From: Silene noctiflora
Lineage: Eukaryota > Streptophyta > Magnoliopsida > Caryophyllales > Caryophyllaceae
Length of the DNA: 32,182 nt
Direction of reading: 5' to 3'
Assembly: GCA_009801015.1 (NCBI GenBank)
Contig: VHZZ01000191.1
Span: 104,457 to 136,638 of the forward strand
The translations under genes and the position numbers were made by a program. Each line of letters opens with the position of its first letter. The stretch's first letter is position 1. Under the pieces are notes generated by a model, which ran no database searches, had not been told where the DNA came from, and saw only the letters and a program-made list of their open reading frames with translations. Positions 1 through 10,175 of the stretch are shown in pieces.

Positions 1-930
1 TGTGGTCAATATTATTTGTATGTCATACGGAGTATATGAGAAATTTTTAATGAGTTCTATTAGTTAACACAAATATATTAAGATAGTAGGTTTTTTTTAC
101 TTAAGACCGTCTTAAATTAAGACCTTTCACAACCTGCATTGCATTTTATTTCTGTTTTATGTAAATCGGTTATGAGTGTCGTCTTAACTAAAAACGGTTT
201 TAACTAAGAATTTGTGAAATTGGAAATTCGTTTACGAAAGGTTTGCAATTTTCAAATATAAAAATAACTAATAAACCTTATATAAAACGATTTTACATTA
301 ATTATAAATTTGGAGAAAATCATACTAGCGACAGTTTTAGTCTCCTGTAAAAGATGTTTGTTATATTAAAAAAAAAATGGTTTTCTGAGGAGCATTTAAG
401 TAATTGTAAAATTATCACTGGCTTATGGTTCGAAGTAAAATAATAACAAAAAAAATGATTATAAGAAAAAAAGATTAAATGCATCTTATAATAATGCAGC
501 TTTTTTTTAAGCTAAATCAGAAAGCTATTATTACGTAATAATATTAATAAATTATTTTTGGTAATTATTATATAGCCTATAATTTAACTCCTAAGTGTTG
601 ATAGATTATAGTGTCATAATTTTGGCAATTATCATAAGAAATAAATTTCATGAATACACTTTTACTTAGGCGGGAAAAAAATCAAGGAGATAGCGACCAT
701 GTGTCAAGTTTAATGAGTAGTGGTTCTTCTATTATAGTTTTATATAGATATAGATGTACATGTTCTTAAACCCAGTTGGGGTTATTTAAAAAAAAAAAAA
801 AAAAAAATCCTTTTCTAAAATCAAAAGGGTACCATTGAAAATTTAAAATAACCGAGGGGTACCTTTGGAAAAAATTCTAGTTATTTTTATACGGAAATTT
901 TGTAGACGGTATTTATACTCTAATCGTCTC
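1..930. other. AT-rich intergenic DNA with the TOM5 upstream region
   Basis: I find no coding potential here. The stretch is strongly AT-rich, with a long A-run at about 788-807. Around 90-210 there are AAGACCGTCTTAA-like and AAACGGTTTTAA-like palindromic fragments that resemble pieces of TIR elements seen elsewhere in the window (for example near 9046 and 26613). The last 100 bases or so before 1007 are richer in C and T and are probably the TOM5 promoter and 5' UTR. Confidence 0.5.
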
Positions 931-976
931 AGACTCTCGGGCTCGTAGCCTTCTTTTCATTCTCCTTCGTTAGCTA

Positions 977-1004
977 AAACCCTAAAACCTTCGAAAAACC
1001 CTAA
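977..1004 (+). promoter_or_regulatory. two telo-box motifs (AAACCCTAA) just before the TOM5 start
   Basis: AAACCCTAA occurs at 977-985 and again at 996-1004, the second only two bases from the ATG at 1007. Telo-boxes are known in plants to sit near transcription starts of ribosomal-protein and other growth-linked housekeeping genes. Their position in the presumed 5' leader fits a constitutively expressed mitochondrial import gene. The motif is seen directly; its activity here is inferred. Confidence 0.55.
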
Positions 1005-1006
1005 CA

Positions 1007-3509
1007 ATGGCGGACCTCCCCATCTCTCTCGACAAAATCAAGCGAATCTGGAACAACGAAGTACACAATCCTGCAAACTGGACTTCGAATATGGTATGCA
1101 TCTTAATTGCCTTTATCTTTTTAATCTGAATCGCTTCGTCAAATTTTAGGGTTCTTGATTGATTATATTGATTGATAATTAACCCCGATTGATAATCATG
1201 GTTTTCTTTGGTGTTTATTTTTTGTAATTAGTTGATGTTAATTGTATTGGAAGAAATATATACGGAGTATATGTTATGGCTTTATAATTTAATTGATTTG
1301 GGGGCGATGTTCTTCTGTAGCTGATTATAGTATTTCGTGGCGAAAAGCTATCTTTTTGGGAGCCGATGTGTGCGTATAGAGCAGCCGAAGTGAAATCATA
1401 AATTTCTATAGTCGAATTGCAGGAAAATTTTAGCTTTAATTCGCGAGTCGAAGCGATTAGCTAATGTTATGTTGGTTTTGAGGGATTGTTGTAATTCCAT
1501 TGATGGGTATATTAGTCCGCCTTGTAAGTACTCCCTCCGATCCGCACCAATGGTAACATGGACCCACTTTTTGTGAGGAGAAAAGTGGGTCCATGTTACC
1601 ATTGGTGTGGATCGGAGGGAGTAAGTGATTGTGTTCTATGTCTATGAGCTAGGTTTAGTTATACTAGGTTGTTTCCGTGTGATATTATCGAGATTGAGGG
1701 CGGAGATTTGTTTTTCAAGTCAATTAGGAAGTCCTTATGTTGTAATTATGAAGAGAATACCGTTTTGCGCCTTCATTAAACTCCACACATGAACCCACAT
1801 AACTTGGACTACCGCCACTATGTTGCTGATGGATCACCAATAAAGGTACTTGCTAACCTTCATATTCACCAATACCCACTTCATCCTCAGGGGTAAACTG
1901 TCAAAATGTAACCAACCGTACAAGGGGGTGAACTGTCTAAATATAACCAACTGTACAAGGGGTAGAGAGCTCGGTGCAAGGCATCTTGACGAGGACTTGT
2001 TTGGGGTGTTTTATGGGTGAGGCAGGGGAAAGTAAAATGTGAGATGCATATGAAAAATATGAAATTAGATCGTTGTTACCTTTTCATCGGCCACATATTA
2101 TTGGTAGACTAGTTACTGATTTTCTTGTACTAAAGAGGTGGTCTGCGTTTATTTAATCCCCTCTTACGGTTGTCTGCCTCTGTAACATGACAATGGTTGC
2201 CGCAATGGCAAAGTGATGCTAGTAATAATTTGGCATTTATGTAGCTTTTTTGATGAAATACTGACTCGGTGACTCCGGGTACTTGACTTATATACGTTGA
2301 ATTTTTTGGGTCCTGATATGCATTATATGTTGGATTCCAAGTATTATGATTGGGTTTGTTCTTAAGAGCCTCATTTTGAGTTGGAAGCATCATGCTTTAA
2401 AAGAAAGAAAGTTAAACATATGAATATAAGCTTCAATAGTATATACTTGGCCTATTATCTTTCTCATGAGTCAAAACATTGAGAAGAAATCTCTTCTTAT
2501 GGCTGAGACATAGTGGTTACGAGCGGCTGATACCACGCCTAGAAGGGATTATTGCTGTATTGTTGGATTGCTACCCAACTATTGTAAATGTTTGAACCCT
2601 TCGGGATTCTGGTACTTTGCAGAAATTTTATTTTCTTTTTCCTTGGTTCTTAGTCCTTGTTGGATATGTGTCAATGTGTGTGGTTTCATGTTTCATATGA
2701 TGTGATTGTGCTCTGCCGTTAAAGCATGTTAGTGGGACGATGAGCTATATGGTTTCTTACCTAACTGTCCTCTATGTATGTTGTAACTTGTAACTGTATA
2801 GTACTATAGTTCCCTTGTTATTTTCGGAGGGTTGATGAGTATTCTACCCGTTGGTTTTAAAAGATGCAAGTCGTGCCAAGACCATGAGGCGGTAAGTGTG
2901 AGGTGAAAGGCGCACACCTCATGCTTACAAAAGTGTACTGTTTTCCAAGCAGATTTGTATATCTAAAATACAAAAAGTTGCAACATACCCTTTTTTGAAT
3001 ATCAAAGAGGCTTCACATGCAATGAAATAAAAGCCAGTTATAATGGGACAAATGAAAACTTGAATATTGCATAGTAGCATGCATTGTTGGCTACGCCTCA
3101 TGAAAAGTCAATCTAAGGCACCCCAAGACGTTTTGCCTTTTGCCTAAGTGCGCATTCTTGAGATATTTTCTACTCAATCTAGTAAAGGGACCTTATGTGC
3201 GGCTATGCTCTCATATACGTTTCACAGATATAACTACCTGTTCTTTGATATACTTGTTGCTGATGGTTCAAGTTTTGGTGACTTACAAGGTAATGCAGAA
3301 GTTTATATGTGAAGATTGCAATCTAATCAAATTGTTAAGCTAGATTGACTAGTATAGTATTTTTACTTGAATTGAACACGAATGATTGATATAGCCTTTC
3401 TTCGATGTCATGATTCTTACAGAGAATACTGAGGGCAGCAGGAATGTTTGTTGGATCAATCATTTTGATGCGCAACTTCAGTGACCTCTTGCTTGGCGAA
3501 ACTGTATGA
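1007..3509 (+). CDS. TOM5: TOM5-like mitochondrial import receptor subunit (two exons)
   Basis: The coding exons are 1007-1093 and 3423-3509, encoding 57 residues. The donor is ATG|GTATGC and the acceptor TTCTTACAG|AGA, in phase 0. The protein starts MADLPISLDKIKRIW and ends in a hydrophobic stretch, AAGMFVGSIILM, followed by a short tail. This matches plant TOM5: a cytosolic N-terminal segment with a conserved Trp and the E-V-H element, then one C-terminal tail anchor in the outer mitochondrial membrane. TOM5 is a small subunit of the TOM complex that supports preprotein passage to the TOM40 pore. Length is close to Arabidopsis TOM5 (mid-50s). Each exon is only 87 nt, below usual ORF cut-offs, so the gene is easily missed. 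The 2.3 kb intron carries a fold-back MITE (1531-1621). The start is the first ATG after the telo-box leader, in AACAATGGCG context. It converges on the PPR gene. The assignment rests on remembered family similarity; a spurious exon pairing is unlikely because the joined frame is open throughout. Confidence 0.88.
1531..1621. mobile_element. 91-bp Stowaway-like MITE, near-perfect hairpin, in the TOM5 intron
   Basis: The element runs from CTCCCTCCGATCC to GGATCGGAGGGAG and is flanked by TA on both sides (1529-1530 and 1622-1623), the target duplication of Tc1/mariner-type MITEs. The arms contain ACCAATGGTAACATGGACCC and its near-exact reverse complement, so almost the whole element folds into one hairpin with a few bases of loop. 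It lies about 440 bp into the single TOM5 intron and would be transcribed in the pre-mRNA. Its termini match the 269-bp element at 9905-10173. Confidence 0.85.
1890..1958. repeat. 35-bp period tandem duplication in the TOM5 intron
   Basis: Two copies starting GGGGTAAACTGTC (1890-1923) and GGGGTGAACTGTC (1925-1958) differ at a handful of positions and lie head to tail. There are only two units and no known function. Confidence 0.7.
1960..3400. other. remainder of the TOM5 intron
   Basis: This is intron sequence with no convincing coding exon. A block at about 2870-3150 contains GAGGCG, AGGCGCACACCT, TACGCCTCATG and TTGCCTAAGTGCGC segments, resembling the degenerate AGGCG/CGCCT repeats common in plant introns. 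Short open frames on either strand here show no domain or family resemblance. Confidence 0.4.
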
Positions 3510-4533
3510 TGGAATTGCGGCCTTGCTGACCTGCATTGGAATTTTATGGAGCGCTTGGTATCTTCTAGTTTGTTGTTCATTATGGATCTTGCCATCCAGT
3601 CTTGTGTGATGCAGTAGTTTACAGATGAATACTATAGACTTCTTTCTTAGTTATTTTGTTGTCAACCAACTTATGGTGTGAAAGAAGACTCGAATATGTT
3701 TTAAGAAATTCAGTCGAAATATGCTAGTCCACCATAGTTGCTCATTTTGCATTAAAGGTATAAATCAATTACACGAAAGTCAAAATCGCACCTCAATGCT
3801 ACAAATATTTTTTACAGCCGATACAGTTATCATACAGCTATCCTGCCTTGTAGACCTCAATCATGGGTCTGGTACAGTTAGCGGTTTCCTGCAATCAGTC
3901 ACCGCCGTATTATCTTGTCCTGTACGCCTTAAGTGCAGCCGCTACCAAACATGGAGCTCATGTCAGTCCTCAGTATTGTGAACTAAATTACAAATGGATC
4001 AAATTTGCAAATTGTTCAGGACACAAATTCCAGACAACACACTAGAGTCACACTTCTTCCTATACCGATCCAAGATGTCTGGATTAAACTCATGTTTGAG
4101 CCTCGCGCCTCTTCCTATATCAATCCAGGATGTCTGGATTAAACTCATGTTTGCAAGATTTGCTTTGCCAGTGTCTTCAGAATCGCAGTATCTTTCAAAA
4201 TAACCCACAATAATAAACATGTAGACAATTTCTTACCTGATTATCGGAATGCCCTTGCATTATGTTTGGGTCGAGGGAGGTGATGGAACGAGAGGGGCAG
4301 TTTCCTTTCTTATTTTAGTAAAAATGGGGTTGAAAGTGTGATGACGAGGGAGAATGGATCATCTCTTTCCTCCAACAAAAGAAAGATTTAGGGACTCACT
4401 CGCCCCTTCGCCTGTACCCTCCCTTTTCATCCCCTTCCCTTCTCTTTTTGTAGCCACGTACACTCTTGACGTAGGATTATTGTATATGAATTAGATCAGT
4501 CTCGACAAAGAGGTTTCAATGAATCTCGCTGCT
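3510..4533. other. TOM5 3' UTR and convergent spacer
   Basis: This is the roughly 1 kb between the TOM5 stop and the PPR stop, which converge. The first few hundred bases are probably TOM5 3' UTR. A 43-bp direct repeat sits at 4056-4153. Short open frames between 3721 and 4220 on both strands overlap each other and show no recognisable protein, so I do not call them. Confidence 0.4.
4056..4153. repeat. 43-bp direct repeat, period 55 bp
   Basis: Copies at 4056-4098 and 4111-4153 share CTTCCTATA, then ATCCA-GATGTCTGGATTAAACTCATG, with about four mismatches. A 12-bp spacer (AGCCTCGCGCCT) separates them. It is a local duplication of unknown origin. Confidence 0.75.
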
Positions 4534-6450
4534 TCACCAGTAATCACCGCATGAGCAGTTGCCATCTTTGAAATGGTGAAACCTGGTATTGTCTCTTACA
4601 ATAATTTCTCTGCTTTCTATACCCGATATGCACTTAAGGGCTGCATGACAATCTCCACACACTCTCAAATTCTTGAATATCCGAATAGGCGAATCACTGG
4701 GCACCTTCATCAGACCATAAGCTACCGCTAATTTCTCACTATGAAATAACAAGAGCTCTTGTTTTTGCTCATCTCCGACATCGTACAATGCATACTCGAG
4801 GTCAGGAACGTACCCGGCCAACTTCATTTTCCTCTCTAACTCCCGCAGTTTCTCGTGTATGGAGGGTAATTCAGGGTGTAATCTTTCACTTGATCTAAAC
4901 TCATGCACCACATCTTTTATTTCGATCCAACTATAACCGGGCGTTTTCACTACATTATTACTTCTCATGGAATGCCAAACCCTCGAAACGTTGTCCCATT
5001 GATTCTTTACGGCATAAACGTTAGCTAGTTGAACATATGCACCTGCATTTGTAGGGTCAATACTGAGCAAGTTGTTAGCAGCGAATTCAGCCAATTCGAT
5101 GTTCTTATGGATCCTAGAAGCTCCCAAAAGGCTTCCAAATATAGCAGGGTGTGGTTTGAAAGGCATTTTCTTTACCAAATCAGTAGCTTCTTGGAGTTTA
5201 CCGGCGCGTCCTAGGAGGTCAACCATGCAAGAATAGTGTTGCGACTTGGGTTTAATCCCGTAGTCCTTCTCCATTGATTCAAAATACTGAATTCCGAGAT
5301 CTACCAGTCCAACATGGTTGCAAGCTGACAGAACTTCTACGAAGGTAATCCAATTTGGCTTCATACCCTCGGTTCTCATTTGATCAAACAAAGCAAGAGC
5401 TCTTTCACTAGACCCATAAGCGGCATACCCTGAAATCATCGAGTTCCAAGAGACTAAATCTTTCCTCGGAATCTCTAAAAACAATTTCCATGCATCATCC
5501 AACACTCCGCATTTGCAGTACATACTTAGCAAAGAAGTACCAACTGTTGTGTCTGAAAATAACGGTGATTTGCACACAAACTGATGAATTTGCTTCCCTA
5601 AGATCAGTGCCGATAGATTACTACAACCCAACAAAACACTAGTCAAGGTTAATGGAGACGGCTTCATGCCACAATCAATCATTTTCTTAAATAGCTTCAC
5701 TGCATCACCTGCTCGTGAATTTCCTACATAACCAGCAATCATAGCATTCCATGAAATAACATTCCTCACCGGCACATCATCAAACATTCTTTCCGCCACA
5801 ACAACATTACCAACCCTCATATACCCCGTGATCAGCGCAGTCTGAGCAACCACACTCTTAAACGGATCCAAACTAAATAACCTTTCCGCCAACTCCAAAT
5901 CCCCACACTCCACATAACCCGAAACCATAGCATTCCACGACACCTCATTCCTCCACGGCATTACAGAAAAAAGCCTCTGTGCATCCTCCATCAACCCATT
6001 CTCCACAAAACCCGTAACCATAGTATTCCACGAAGCAATATCCTTAATGGGCATCCACTCAAAAAACAACTTAGCACCATCAACATCAGAATTTCTCATG
6101 TAACAAGACAACATTGTATTATAAGTAAAAATATCTGGTTGAGGAATTTCATCAAACAGTTGGCGGGCTTCTCGTAACGTCCCACGACGTTTCGAGTACC
6201 CCGCTAACATAGAATTCCAAGTAATTATACTCTTAACAGGCATCATACTAAACACTTTTACAGCAGATTGTATATCATTAGCTCTAATATGTTTAGTAAT
6301 CATCCTATTACAAGAAACTATACTTGAAGTAGAGAAAGAAGAGATTGTTTGTTGGGTTTTAGAGACATGAACGAAGAAATGAAAGAAATTACGATTACTG
6401 TACGAAAATCGATTCATTTTTGTATGATCACAGAAATCCACGGTAATCAA
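4534..6450 (-). CDS. DYW-class pentatricopeptide repeat protein, probable mitochondrial RNA editing factor
   Basis: This is an intact single exon of 638 residues. Residues about 45-500 form a chain of PLS-type PPR repeats (units such as [20 protein letters not shown] and [13 protein letters not shown]). The PG box of the E region begins at P504 (PGYSWIEI). The DYW domain runs to the C-terminal D-Y-W. The cytidine-deaminase-like signature is complete: HSE at 570-572, C598 and C601 in VCGDCH, and the second metal site HHF...NCSC with C632 and C634. Such proteins bind organellar RNA through the PPR array and convert specific C to U. The N-terminus is rich in Arg, Ser, Phe and Asn and low in acidic residues, suggesting import to mitochondria. 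M12 (codon at 6417-6415) is the better start than M1, because residues 1-11 include acidic residues unusual for a presequence. It resembles Arabidopsis At4g16835 in repeat layout and wording, from memory; orthology is likely but unproven. The target editing site cannot be read from this sequence alone. Confidence 0.93.
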   Translation of the reverse strand: MITVDFCDHTKMNRFSYSNRNFFHFFVHVSKTQQTISSFSTSSIVSCNRMITKHIRANDIQSAVKVFSMMPVKSIITWNSMLAGYSKRRGTLREARQLFDEIPQPDIFTYNTMLSCYMRNSDVDGAKLFFEWMPIKDIASWNTMVTGFVENGLMEDAQRLFSVMPWRNEVSWNAMVSGYVECGDLELAERLFSLDPFKSVVAQTALITGYMRVGNVVVAERMFDDVPVRNVISWNAMIAGYVGNSRAGDAVKLFKKMIDCGMKPSPLTLTSVLLGCSNLSALILGKQIHQFVCKSPLFSDTTVGTSLLSMYCKCGVLDDAWKLFLEIPRKDLVSWNSMISGYAAYGSSERALALFDQMRTEGMKPNWITFVEVLSACNHVGLVDLGIQYFESMEKDYGIKPKSQHYSCMVDLLGRAGKLQEATDLVKKMPFKPHPAIFGSLLGASRIHKNIELAEFAANNLLSIDPTNAGAYVQLANVYAVKNQWDNVSRVWHSMRSNNVVKTPGYSWIEIKDVVHEFRSSERLHPELPSIHEKLRELERKMKLAGYVPDLEYALYDVGDEQKQELLLFHSEKLAVAYGLMKVPSDSPIRIFKNLRVCGDCHAALKCISGIESREIIVRDNTRFHHFKDGNCSCGDYW

Positions 6451-6639
6451 AATTTCAAAAGATTCAATGGGGTGAATTTGGCATAATGTTACCGAAAATT
6501 CGATGAACCCGTAGACCTGTTAAAATTTGACCTGATTCGTTTCTGCTAAATCAAGACCCGCAAATATTGACCCGTGAGTCCGTGACCAGAAGCCAAATAA
6601 CCGGTTATTGGGGCTTGAAAACCGACCTGACTCGTTCAA

Positions 6640-6849
6640 CCCGGTGGATCTCAAATAAGTTTGATTAATTATGAATGTAAGACTTAAATACTAAGCTCCT
6701 GTTCTTTCTGCTTTAATTTGAGTTCGTTTCGGTTTTGCTTAGCTCCCGGTGGATCTCAAATAAGTTTGATTAAATATGAATATAAGACGTAAATACTAAG
6801 CTCCTGTTCTTTCTGCTTTAATTTGAGTTCGTTTCGGTTTTGCTTAGCT
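6640..6849. repeat. 105-bp perfect-register tandem duplication upstream of the PPR gene
   Basis: Copy 1 (6640-6744) and copy 2 (6745-6849) both start CCCGGTGGATCTCAAATAAG and end GGTTTTGCTTAGCT, directly abutting. They differ at only a few positions in the first half (for example TTAATTATGAATG versus TTAAATATGAATA). It lies about 200-400 bp upstream of the PPR start, in its likely promoter region. Near-identity suggests a recent duplication. Confidence 0.9.
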
Positions 6850-7264
6850 GTATTCAGATTACATGTGACTGAGATTACTTACCAAATTCTAAACCATTGA
6901 ACCATTTACATTTTTTTTGTTAAATTAAGTACTAAAGTGTATTATATTCTACAAAATAGGAGTATTATTTTTACATATATTTAGAATTTTAAGTATTTTA
7001 GAGAAAACATTATCTTTTAAAAAACGATATCTATAGAACCAATTATTTTTTCATTGTTTTACTTGTATATAATAACTAATTTAGGAAAAAAAACTTCAAA
7101 ATATAAAAATGTTGTCTTAAACGCGCGCAAATATCGCGTCAAAAAATTTTTAGTGCCCCCTAACACTAAATTCATGGGTCCCCACTGTTAGTAATAAAAC
7201 GAATCAAATAGTATCTCACATGTTTATATAAATGTTTTATTTTTCCTATGTATTTTGCTTTTAT
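6850..7264. other. AT-rich intergenic DNA
   Basis: I see no gene and no clear repeat boundary. A short GC-rich patch (ACGCGCGCAAATATCGCG, about 7121-7138) stands out from otherwise AT-rich sequence. Confidence 0.4.
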
Positions 7265-8150
7265 TTTATTCTTCTTCAGGCATATTTGACCCAGGCAGAA
7301 GGGTCGCTATAAGCCCAAACTCTCAGAATCTTGAAAGTAAGATTCATCCTCAAATAGAACAGACGAATGGGATAGTGAAATGACTTCGGAGAAATTCTTA
7401 GGTATACCCGGTGTACCACATTATAGTACAATGTATAACGTATTCAATTAAAATATTAGAATTGACCACATTCTTTATTAATAATAAAGTATAATGTAAT
7501 ACTCCACTAAACCGAATGCGTTATTCGGGTGGATTTTCCCCTTGAAGATGTCCATTGATAAGCTTAAATGACTAGGTTTAAAGGGATTGAAAATACTACG
7601 TATATCAACAAAGTGCACTTGGACTCGTGTTGATATGTGGGTTATGTATACAGCCTAACGAGCTACCATAAGTGACCGCTCCCGACCCAGGATTTGGGCC
7701 GGGGTGTTACAAGAATATCAGTAGGATATTAGTTAAGGCTTCTCATTGGTCAAGGTTATTGGACAATGATAAGGCGCCACCGAATGGCGTCGAGATTGGA
7801 TGTCACCCTTTCATATAAATCCATTATTATAAGGATCTCCACTTATTACATGTGATAGTGTAGCGCTGAAATTGTGTGTCACCTGATAACGCCACCTCAT
7901 TTTCCCTCTAGAAATATTTCTATGAGGTCTATGAGGTCTATCTTCTTGCTTTGAGGCCCTCGTCCAAGTCTTGCAAGTAGCATTTTGTATTATTTTTCAT
8001 GAATGTCAATTGAGTGGGGAGGTTCCCAAGCCCATTTGGCCAACAATTAGAAATACTACAATTCCAATTCAGCCCAATTCATGCTTTATCGAATTTATTA
8101 AATTAATATCTTTTCAACAAAATTATATTTTCATAAAATTATATTTTCAC
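7265..8150. other. mixed unclassified repeat or gene-fragment-like block
   Basis: Base composition is more balanced than in the flanks. At 7680-7712 the sequence ends GGCCGGGGTGTTACA; its reverse complement begins TGTAACACCCCGGCC, the kind of start seen in LTRs, but no opposite LTR end or target duplication could be fixed. From about 7740 to 7990 it looks promoter-like: two ATTGG (inverted CCAAT) boxes, GATAAGG, a TCATATAAAT TATA-like element near 7820, then a leader-like stretch with TATGAGGTC repeated twice (about 7920-7940). No ORF of note follows. This could be an old LTR, a captured gene promoter, or chance. Confidence 0.3.
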
Positions 8151-8550
8151 TAAAATTTAAATTATAATATTTTAATTAAAAATAAAATAAAATAAATATA
8201 AATCTATAAATTGCTAAATAGTTACTTATGCTATTATGAGATGATGACTTGACTTATACACCGTATAAAAACAAAATTATAAATCGTTGTTATTAGATTC
8301 ATGATAAACAAATGAAAAAAAAATTATCAATTGAAAATCATTAGCTGGTATAAAAATATTTTCATTAGAACGCATTTTTAACTCATTATTTAAATTTGTT
8401 AACTACATTTCAGTTTCATATTTCTTTTATCAAAGCAAAATATAATGATGAGTAATGTAAACAATTAATAAGGTATCAACATTTAAATAATTTTATAAAA
8501 ATATTAAAATCTATATACTGTGCATGTATTGCACGGGATCTAAACTACTA
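8151..8550 (+). mobile_element. 3' remnant of a non-autonomous Helitron
   Basis: The stretch ends ATACTGTGCATGTATTGCACGGGATCTAAACTAC, a degenerate form of the hairpin plus CTAG terminus of the Helitrons at 14309-15191 and 22389-23032. Upstream wording (AAATATAAATCTATAAATTGCTAAATAG, then ATGAGATGATGACTTGACTT) parallels 22660-22730 of the element at 22389. The final CTAC rather than CTAG, and the absence of a clear 5' TC end, indicate an old or truncated copy. Confidence 0.6.
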
Positions 8551-8876
8551 CTTGAATATTTGAATATGATTTGTTTCAAAAATAAAATCTCAAAATTCCA
8601 TTTTAGTGTTTATATATAATTAACTGAAACGTGTTTATATATGTTTTTTATATATAATAAAACTAATTAACATGTATGTTTTGATGACTCCCATCACTAT
8701 ATCAACAGAGTGCTTACATATATTTGTAAGCTCCCAGCGTAATTTCATTTTATGTATTTTATTAATTTAATTCCTCAATCTCTAAATAGAAAGACTCGTA
8801 ATTTAGCTAAAATAAATGATAAACCGCAAACTTTACTGTATTTTACTACTAGAAAAAAAAAGCATATTACGTGTAA

Positions 8877-9032
8877 GGCCCTGAACAGAACTTAATGGAG
8901 TTAAACTGAATTGAAATAAGAGTTAATTTGTAAATTGAATTGAATTGAATGAAGCAGAACTACGCTGAACTGAACTAAATAGACCTAAACTGAACTGAAA
9001 TAACTTGAAATTAAGTTCAGAAAAGCAGGGTC
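8877..9032. mobile_element. short TIR element rich in CTGAACTGAA
   Basis: The left end GGCCCTGAACAGAACTTAAT and the right end, read as reverse complement (GACCCTG...TGAACTTAAT), form imperfect inverted termini around a body of degenerate AATTGAA and AACTGAACTGAA repeats. It shares the GGCCCTG terminus and the CTGAACTGAATTGAA body with the element at 16936-17020. There is no ORF, so it is classed as a MITE-like element of uncertain superfamily. Confidence 0.55.
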
Positions 9033-9638
9033 TATGTCTTATTTAAGACAGTTTTACATTAACATAGTTATAAAACGAATCCAAATACAATCTTATTAAC
9101 GAGGACACATGGTTATATAAAACCGTTTTATATGAATATTTGTAAAAATATAAGTAATCGTCGTTTAGCTCTTAGACATAATAATTGTTGTAACAGATGA
9201 AATGTTGGATTTTTCTGATATAAATGGTGGCCAAACAATGAAGAATACACAGCTAGTAGTGAGATTGTTGAATAGTGTATGAAAGAAGGGAGCAAAGACT
9301 GGAAATGAGAAAGGGAATGCACGGTCAGACAAAGAGAAAGCTGTCATAGAAAGATGTGAATTAGATGCATGCAACCTTAGTCATGTCCTTTTCTTCCTAT
9401 TATTATCATCATCATTTATTAACTTCATCACAACAATACCTAGCTACATTTTCTCCAACCTAATAATTAGTTAAATCCCGAGTTTTAACAATGTTGTATT
9501 TACATAATCTTAATTCGAGAATATTAATTAAAGGTACGTTAAGTTATGGTATGACGATACCTATTTGATTTATAATGTATCTCAAAATATATGAATAAAA
9601 CCTACATTAAGTGAAGGCCTAAAAATAAAAGTTAATTA
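9033..9638. other. intergenic DNA, no gene recognised
   Basis: This is AT-rich sequence. Two overlapping minus-strand open frames at 9128-9374 share the same DNA in different frames and show no recognisable domain or gene structure, so I do not call them. GACAGTTTTACATTAAC and TATATAAAACCGTTTTATATG fragments near 9050-9140 resemble the AAACGGTTTTA palindromic repeats elsewhere in the window. Confidence 0.4.
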
Positions 9639-9797
9639 CTCCCTCTATCCCGGTTATTTGTTGTCCTTTGGTTTTGGCACAAAGATCAAAGAAAGAGAAA
9701 GGAGCCAATTATAAGATGACAAGTGGACTAAATTGAATGTGAAAGATCAAATTACTCATCAAATGCAATCCTAAAATAGAAAGGACAACAATTGACT
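9639..9797. mobile_element. Stowaway-like MITE, right end missing
   Basis: It starts TA|CTCCCTCTATCCCGG and shares its interior with the complete element at 11049-11258 (TTTTGGCACAAAGA, ATGACAAGTGGA, AAATTGA-TGTGAA, AGGACAACAATT). It stops near 9797 without the closing GGGAG, so the right terminus is deleted. A 14-bp TGATTTCTGGTATC repeat at the break (about 9801) recurs at about 9865, which may mark the deletion or a filler event. Confidence 0.7.
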
Positions 9798-9904
9798 GAT
9801 TGATTTCTGGTATCAAAAGTAGCACTCCCTACCCAAAATCCCAGAAAAAAATAGTTAGAACTTATTGATTTCTGGTATCTGAATACAAGGTGTCAACGAA
9901 TATA

Positions 9905-10173
9905 CTCCCTCCGATCCAGACAAATGGTAACGTAGGGAAAAAGTGGTTATTTAAGAAAATGTGGAAAAGTGAGGGGTAAAGTAGGAAACTTTGATTGAGG
10001 CCACATGAATTTAGGGGGATTAAATATGTAGTTGGTGAGTGGATGGTAAAGTTGTAAATAGGTAGTGGATGTAAGGGTAATTTAGTCATTTTTCATGCCA
10101 AATATGGTATGTTACCATTGGTGTGGTTCATCCATTTTAGGTAAGTGTTACCATCTGTCTGGATCGGAGGGAG
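9905..10173. mobile_element. complete 269-bp Stowaway-like MITE
   Basis: TIRs of at least 25 bp, CTCCCTCCGATCCAGACAAA and its counterpart TCTGGATCGGAGGGAG, are flanked by TA on each side (9903-9904 and 10174-10175). The GGTAAC/GTTACC subterminal segment is shared with the 91-bp hairpin MITE in the TOM5 intron, which looks like a shortened relative. The minus-strand open frame inside it is not a gene. Confidence 0.88.
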
Positions 10174-10175
10174 TA

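Noticed and set aside
3140-3343. 67-codon frame in the TOM5 intron
   Set aside because: It has no similarity that I recognise, no splice signals in frame, and lies within an intron with degenerate AGGCG repeats.
1890-4153. CRISPR-like or satellite array from the tandem repeats
   Set aside because: The repeats at 1890-1958 and 4056-4153 have only two units each with no spacer series, and this is plant nuclear DNA.
9128-9374. two overlapping minus-strand frames
   Set aside because: They share the same DNA in different frames, have no recognisable domain, and show no promoter or splice structure.
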